Below are positions 59,567 to 64,000 of a DNA stretch of 64,000 nucleotides, in pieces. The stretch lies in NCBI RefSeq assembly GCF_009695775.1, contig NZ_VUNG01000001.1, forward strand, positions 1-64,000, given 5' to 3'. Source of the stretch: Hallella mizrahii. GTDB lineage: Bacteria; Bacteroidota; Bacteroidia; Bacteroidales; Bacteroidaceae. The position numbers and the translations under genes are program-made. The notes below the pieces were generated by a model that saw only the letters and a program-made list of their open reading frames with translations, made no database searches and was not told where the DNA came from. Each line of letters opens with the position of its first letter. Positions within the stretch are counted from its first letter, which is position 1.

Positions 59567-61549
59567 ATGGACGAAAAAGAAAAAGAGGCAGTGCAACTGC
59601 CCGACAATGCATTTCGAGAATTGAAAGAGGGCGAGGAATACACGCCCATCATGCGCCCCGACCGCGCCTATCCCGAGGTCAACGCGTGGTCTGTGACGTG
59701 GGGTCTGATCATGGCCGTGGTGTTCTCGGCTGCCGCCGCCTACTTAGGGCTGAAAGTGGGACAGGTCTTCGAGGCCGCCATCCCGATCGCCATCATCGCC
59801 GTGGGCGTGTCGACGGCGACGCACCGCAGCAAGGCACTCGGTGAGAACGTGATCATCCAGAGCATAGGTGCCTGCTCGGGCGCTGTGGTGGCCGGTGCTA
59901 TCTTCACCCTGCCCGCCATCTATATCCTCCAGGCCAAATACCCGGAGATGACGGTATCGTTCCTTCACATGTTCCTGGCCTCAGCGTTGGGCGGCGTGCT
60001 GGGCATCCTTTTCCTCATCCCCTTCCGCAAATATTTTGTCAGCGATATGCACGGCAAGTATCCCTTCCCAGAGGCTACGGCTACGACACAAGTGCTGGTC
60101 AGTGGTGCCAAGGGCGGCAGTCAGGCCAAGCCACTGCTCATCGCCGGCATCGTGGGCGGCCTCTACGACTTCATCGTGGCCAGCTTTGGCTGGTGGAACG
60201 AGAACTTCACGAGCCGCTTCATCGGCTGGGGACAGGTCCTCGCCGACAAGGCGAAGCTCGTCTTCAAAGTGAACACGGGGGCTGCCGTGCTCGGTTTGGG
60301 ATATATCGTCGGACTGAAATATGCACTCTACATCTGCCTGGGCTCTCTCGCCGTGTGGTGGCTGATCGTGCCGGGCATGTCGCTCGCCTTCCACGACCAA
60401 GTGCTGAACATGTGGGATCCGACCATCACGGCTACAGTAGGCAACATGAGTCCTGAGGAGATCTTCAAGGCTTACGCCCGCAGCATCGGCATCGGCGGCA
60501 TCGCCATGGCCGGCATCATCGGCATCGTCAAGAGCTGGGGCATCATCAAAGGCGCCATTGGCCTCGCTGCCAAAGAGATGAAGGGCAAAGGCGACGCCAC
60601 GGTAGCCGTGAAGCGCACACAGCGCGACATCTCGTTCAAGATCATTGCCATTGGCAGCATCGCCGTGATCGCTATCACGTTTCTCTTCTTCTGGTTGGGC
60701 GTGATGCACGGCAATCTGCTCTTTGCCGTCGTGGGCATCCTGCTCGTCGCCATCATCGCTTTCCTCTTCACCACAGTGGCTGCCAACGCCATCGCCATTG
60801 TGGGCAGTAACCCGGTGAGCGGCATGACACTGATGACGCTGATCCTTGCCAGCGTGGTGATGGTGGCCGTGGGACTGCGTGGTCCCGGTGGCATGCTCGC
60901 CGCACTCGTCATGGGTGGTGTGGTCTGCACGGCGCTGAGCATGGCCGGCAGCTTCATCACTGACCTGAAGATCGGTTACTGGTTGGGCACAACGCCCAGC
61001 AAGCAGGAGACTTGGAAATTTCTCGGCACCCTTGTCAGTGCCGCTACCGTGGTGGGCGTGATGATCGTGCTCAACAAGACCTACGGTTTTGCCAGTGGCA
61101 AGCTCGCCGCACCGCAGGCCAACGCCATGGCTGCCGTCATCGACCCGCTGATGAATGGTGTCGGTGCACCTTGGATACTCTACGGCATCGGAGCGGTCAT
61201 CGCCATCGTCCTCGACCGTCTTCATATTCCAGCTCTCGCCGTGGCTCTGGGCATGTTCATCCCATTGGAGCTCAACGTTCCGCTCGTCGTGGGAGGAGCC
61301 ATCAACTGGTTTGTCACCACTCGCTCGAAAGATGCAACCGTGAACAAGGCACGTGGCGAGAAAGGCACGCTCATCGCCAGCGGTTTCATCGCCGGCGGCG
61401 CGCTCATGGGCGTAGTAAGCGCACTGATGAAGTTCGGCGGCATCGAGTGCTCCATTGCCGACACTTGGTGGACCAACCCGCTCTCTGAGGTCTGCTCTCT
61501 GGTGGCTTACATCTGTCTGATCACCTACTTCATCAAGGCTACGAAGTAA
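59567..61549 (+). CDS. OPT family oligopeptide transporter
   Basis: The 660-residue protein has about sixteen membrane segments and belongs to the OPT family. Family marks are WSVTWGLIMAVVFSAAAAYLGLKVGQVFEAAIPIAIIAVG, KYPFPEATATTQVL and SNPVSGMTLMTLILAS. It imports peptides or related small molecules with protons; the substrate is unknown. Length and topology are normal. Confidence 0.93.
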   Translation: MDEKEKEAVQLPDNAFRELKEGEEYTPIMRPDRAYPEVNAWSVTWGLIMAVVFSAAAAYLGLKVGQVFEAAIPIAIIAVGVSTATHRSKALGENVIIQSIGACSGAVVAGAIFTLPAIYILQAKYPEMTVSFLHMFLASALGGVLGILFLIPFRKYFVSDMHGKYPFPEATATTQVLVSGAKGGSQAKPLLIAGIVGGLYDFIVASFGWWNENFTSRFIGWGQVLADKAKLVFKVNTGAAVLGLGYIVGLKYALYICLGSLAVWWLIVPGMSLAFHDQVLNMWDPTITATVGNMSPEEIFKAYARSIGIGGIAMAGIIGIVKSWGIIKGAIGLAAKEMKGKGDATVAVKRTQRDISFKIIAIGSIAVIAITFLFFWLGVMHGNLLFAVVGILLVAIIAFLFTTVAANAIAIVGSNPVSGMTLMTLILASVVMVAVGLRGPGGMLAALVMGGVVCTALSMAGSFITDLKIGYWLGTTPSKQETWKFLGTLVSAATVVGVMIVLNKTYGFASGKLAAPQANAMAAVIDPLMNGVGAPWILYGIGAVIAIVLDRLHIPALAVALGMFIPLELNVPLVVGGAINWFVTTRSKDATVNKARGEKGTLIASGFIAGGALMGVVSALMKFGGIECSIADTWWTNPLSEVCSLVAYICLITYFIKATK

Positions 61550-61609
61550 GAAGACTTTATAACGGGAGAATACACACAGAACGCGAAAGAACAATTAAAT
61601 GGCTAAGCT

Positions 61610-62476
61610 ATGACAAGGAAACAAATGATCAAACTGTTCGGTGAGAAGAACATTCGCACCGTATGGGACGACAAGGAAGAGAAGTGGTACTTCTCTATCG
61701 TGGACGTGGTCAATGTATTGACCGACAGTAAAGATCCCACTGCCTATTGGCGGAAGTTGAAACAACGCCTAAAAGAGGAAGGAAATGAAACCGTGACAAA
61801 TTGTCACGGTTTGAAATTGAAAGCAGCCGACGGCAAGATGCGCATGACCGATGTGGCCGATCAAGAGCAGCTGTTCCGCCTCATCCAGTCTATCCCTTCT
61901 CCTAAGGCTGAGCCTTTCAAACAGTGGATGGCGCAGGTGGCAAGTACGCGCGTCGACCAGATGCAGGATCCGGAACTTGACATCCAGCAGGCCATTGCTG
62001 ACTACAAGCGTCTTGGTTACTCCGACAACTGGATCAACCAACGCATCAAGTCGATAGAGGTACGCAAAGAGCTCACCGACGAATGGAAGCGAACAGGAGT
62101 AAAGGAAGGACTAGAATACGCATCCCTCACAGATATCATCACCAAGGAGTGGAGTGGCATGACCACGAAACAGTACAAGCAGCACAAAGGCTTGAAGAAA
62201 GAAAACCTCCGCGACAACATGACGAATCTTGAGATGGCCTTCAATATTCTTGCAGAGGCTTCAGCTACCGAGCTCTCCAAGCAACGCGATCCCCAAGGCT
62301 ACAGCCAACAGAAAGGCGTGGCAAAGGATGGTGGAAGTGTGGCTAAAGTGGCGAGGGAGAAACTGGAATCGCAACTCGGCCACACGATCATCTCCAGTGC
62401 AAAGGCGAGCGACTACCTGCCGCCCATTGAGAACGCTGAAGCAAAAGAGTTGCCGGATGACGGTTCACCGCAATAG
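61610..62476 (+). CDS. BRO-N / phage antirepressor-like protein, DinD type
   Basis: The 288-residue protein has an N-terminal BRO-N-like domain (about 1-120: EEKWYFSIVDVVNVLTDSKDPTAYWRKLKQRLKEE, then QIPSPKAEPFKQWMAQ-like) and a helical C-terminal part (about 130-250) resembling the DinD/antirepressor group of Bacteroidota. Such proteins usually act in phage or stress regulation. No phage genes lie nearby, so it may be a stand-alone or residual gene. A 25-bp palindrome lies inside its coding sequence and a very long hairpin just after it. Confidence 0.75.
   Translation: MTRKQMIKLFGEKNIRTVWDDKEEKWYFSIVDVVNVLTDSKDPTAYWRKLKQRLKEEGNETVTNCHGLKLKAADGKMRMTDVADQEQLFRLIQSIPSPKAEPFKQWMAQVASTRVDQMQDPELDIQQAIADYKRLGYSDNWINQRIKSIEVRKELTDEWKRTGVKEGLEYASLTDIITKEWSGMTTKQYKQHKGLKKENLRDNMTNLEMAFNILAEASATELSKQRDPQGYSQQKGVAKDGGSVAKVAREKLESQLGHTIISSAKASDYLPPIENAEAKELPDDGSPQ
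61788..61812. repeat. Palindrome inside the BRO-N gene
   Basis: Two 12-nt arms, AAACCGTGACAA and TTGTCACGGTTT, flank a single central A. It encodes the ETVTNCHGLK segment. The symmetry suits a dimeric regulator site. Confidence 0.75.
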
Positions 62477-62515
62477 TGCTTATTCTCCATACTTACGCCA
62501 TTAACTGATCATCGT

Positions 62516-62575
62516 AGTCACACAAGTTTGTGTCACACAACATTGTGTGACACAAACTTGTGTGACTCGTTTTTT
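62516..62575 (+). terminator. 52-bp inverted repeat with T run after the BRO-N gene
   Basis: Two perfect 25-nt arms (62516-62540, 62543-62567) are separated by CA; each arm itself contains repeated GTCACACAA-like units. A run TTTTTT follows at 62570-62575, so it can act as a terminator 40 nt past the stop codon. The stem is far longer than usual, which hints at another role. Confidence 0.75.
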
Positions 62576-62584
62576 ATTCGTATC

Positions 62585-62686
62585 TTTGCCCTCATCAATG
62601 CCAACCTCATCGACTCTTCGCCACAGACTGGCATCACCATCACCGACCCCGTCTTTGAGCAGTGGATCAGAAGAAAGATGATGTAA
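62585..62686 (+). pseudogene. C-terminal remnant of an ATPase-like gene
   Basis: The open frame reads FALINANLIDSSPQTGITI then TDPVFEQWIRRKMM and a stop. It resembles the last 30 residues of archaeal-type AAA ATPases common in Bacteroidota (endings of the form TDPVFxxWLRR). There is no start codon or upstream part, so it is a decayed fragment. TATCTTTG at 62581-62588 looks like a -7 element. Confidence 0.4.
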
Positions 62687-62698
62687 GCATCTTGACGA

Positions 62699-64000
62699 TC
62701 ACTCCATCATCTCCTTCACACTGTCGAGGAAGCGGGAGAGACGTTGTTGCTTGATGCCATAAGCCGTCAGTTTTGCCTTGCTGTAAGCGATGAACAGACG
62801 GCGCTTGGCACGCGACATGGCAACATAGAGCTTGCGGGCATCCTCGTCATTGAGCTGTTGGTTGTCACCATTGTAATAGTTGGGGATGCGGCCATCAACG
62901 ACATCAAAGACAATAACATTATCAAACTCCAGACCCTTGGCCTTGTGGATGGTAGAGACAAAGACACGATCCTCTATCGTCGTAGAACCGCAGAGATCGG
63001 CTTCCTTGAAGGTGTTGAGTTCCATGACATGGCGGTCCAACTGCTCCTTGAGCGAGTGTTCCTTCTCCACATCAATGATGTCATAGGCAAGGAAACGAAG
63101 GATGACGGGCAGTTTTTTCACTTGTTTCATCCATCCTTTCTTCACTGTATAATCACTGAAAAGCTGAAGCTCAGCCACCAAAGCAGGATCTTCTGTGGGC
63201 TGCCGTTGCTGGTAGAGTCGTTGCAGAGCTTCTGTATAGAACGACGCATAGTGGTCGCGCAAGAGCTTAATCTGTGCGGCAACGCCCTTACGCGACAAGA
63301 ATTCCTGCTGTTGGGGCACCACCTCCTGAGCTTTCTCATAACAGTAATTGACCAACGACACGGTAGCAAAGACATCGTCGTCGGCAAGGTGGGAGTTCTG
63401 TCCCTCAAGATGAAGCTCCTGCAAGAGCAGTTTCAACTTGAATGCTTTCAGATCGGGACGCAACAATCGGATGAGCCGCAGAGAGTCGAAGCAGACGGGC
63501 TGCCGCTCCACCCAGCTGACTTCTGGCAGATAGCGCGCCACATTGAACTGCATGATGTGGTAGTCGTAATCGGCATTATGCCCCAACAGCGCACTGCCGT
63601 GGGCAAAGTTGAGAAACATCCTTAAAGCCTCAGCATGACTATGAAGCTGCTGATGCTTGCGCTCTTCGATGATCGGATTGACGATGTCGCCAAGCATCAA
63701 CGGTATCTCGCGGTCGGTCTCGACATAGACAGAGAAGGTGTCCACTACTCTACCCTGCCGGATACGCTCCGCCGCAATCTGCACCACATCATCCTCAAAG
63801 ACATTCAGTCCCGTGGTCTCCGTGTCGAAGACTACGATATCCTCTTGCTGATAAGTCTCAACAAAACGTTGCAACATCGTCTTGTCGCCGGTGAGCAACT
63901 CTGCCGGCGAGACAGCCCGCTCCTTGAGCTGGTGCATCAGCCTTCGGGCTGAGGCATGAGTGGCACAGACCTGCAAGCCCTTGAACAGCCGTGCCCAAGC
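62699..64000 (-). CDS. UvrD-like helicase with embedded DEDDh exonuclease, 5' part outside window
   Basis: The frame is open to the window edge, so the N-terminal part is missing. The visible C-terminal 430 residues begin in helicase sequence (AWARLFKGLQVCATHASARRL), continue with a DEDDh 3'-5' exonuclease domain (ExoI VVFDTETTGLN, ExoII LGHNADYDYHIMQFN, ExoIII SHLADDDVFAT), and end with UvrD helicase motifs (STIHKAKGLEFDNVIVFD, LYVAMSRAKRRLFIAYS). A TTG at 63976 is only an internal codon, not a start. Such fusions could unwind and trim DNA during repair; the exact role is unknown. Confidence 0.82.
   Translation of the reverse strand, partial: AWARLFKGLQVCATHASARRLMHQLKERAVSPAELLTGDKTMLQRFVETYQQEDIVVFDTETTGLNVFEDDVVQIAAERIRQGRVVDTFSVYVETDREIPLMLGDIVNPIIEERKHQQLHSHAEALRMFLNFAHGSALLGHNADYDYHIMQFNVARYLPEVSWVERQPVCFDSLRLIRLLRPDLKAFKLKLLLQELHLEGQNSHLADDDVFATVSLVNYCYEKAQEVVPQQQEFLSRKGVAAQIKLLRDHYASFYTEALQRLYQQRQPTEDPALVAELQLFSDYTVKKGWMKQVKKLPVILRFLAYDIIDVEKEHSLKEQLDRHVMELNTFKEADLCGSTTIEDRVFVSTIHKAKGLEFDNVIVFDVVDGRIPNYYNGDNQQLNDEDARKLYVAMSRAKRRLFIAYSKAKLTAYGIKQQRLSRFLDSVKEMME

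Noticed and set aside
59981..61594. 537-codon open frame on the minus strand opposite the OPT transporter gene
   Set aside because: The translation is His/Asp-rich and low in complexity, with no domain; it mirrors the codon bias of the OPT gene.

Overview
The window looks like chromosome from a Bacteroidales bacterium, most likely of the Prevotellaceae. Three things point there. Promoters carry the Bacteroidota -7 element TAnnTTTG, mostly as TATCTTTG, often with a -33 TTTG or TTG about 19-20 nt upstream. The gene content is typical: a Mrp ATPase without its CxxC, PorQ and a PorE-like lipoprotein, a DUF1573 protein and an alpha-2-macroglobulin without a thioester. No good Shine-Dalgarno sequences precede most starts. 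No phage, integrated element, rRNA operon or CRISPR array is visible. One tRNA-Ser(GGA) is present.

Layout. 1-9.6 kb: a TPM/LemA membrane pair, an SGNH hydrolase, a cyclophilin, and a five-gene exporter operon (coiled-coil membrane protein, TolC, HlyD, two ABC-2 permeases) with no ATPase. 9.6-15.7 kb: topoisomerase III, the lutABC lactate oxidation genes and an unknown exported protein. 15.7-25.4 kb: a minus-strand sugar-nucleotide set (FdtA-like isomerase, PH-domain protein, FemAB-like acyltransferase, FdtB-like aminotransferase), a REP-associated tyrosine transposase with a DprA/SLOG-like tail and its own REP-like repeats, then purT, a small sigma-region-4-like protein, rfbB, a phosphoesterase, a cytidylate-kinase-like protein and a MATE transporter. 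25.4-30.6 kb: subtilisin-like protease, xseAB, ilvE, trmB. 31-46 kb: PorE-like lipoprotein, bile-acid symporter family protein, Mrp, a shortened GH115-like protein, rsmF-like methyltransferase, folA, an Lrp regulator, an ExbB/ExbD operon, tRNA-Ser, TatD, a polyprenyl synthase and TonB. 46-58.7 kb: porQ, cmk, a candidate small RNA, a giant alpha-2-macroglobulin, DUF1573, ispH and clpB. 59-64 kb: HU-like protein, OPT transporter, BRO-N protein with long hairpins, a gene remnant, and the C-terminal part of a helicase containing a DEDDh exonuclease.

Most genes are housekeeping or envelope genes. ExbB/ExbD and TonB can energise outer-membrane transport. PorQ and the PorE-like protein belong to type IX secretion. 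FdtA, FdtB and RfbB fit one route to a dTDP-3-amino-3,6-dideoxyhexose.

The most unusual material is small-scale: the transposase fusion with flanking REP-like hairpins, a perfect 42-bp palindrome related to two other palindromes 28 kb away, a dispersed GC-rich repeat read in frame through the signal-peptide region of the DUF1573 gene, a promoter-terminator unit with no ORF (47935-48137), and a 52-bp hairpin next to the BRO-N gene. Motif identifications come from reading the translations; no database search was possible.
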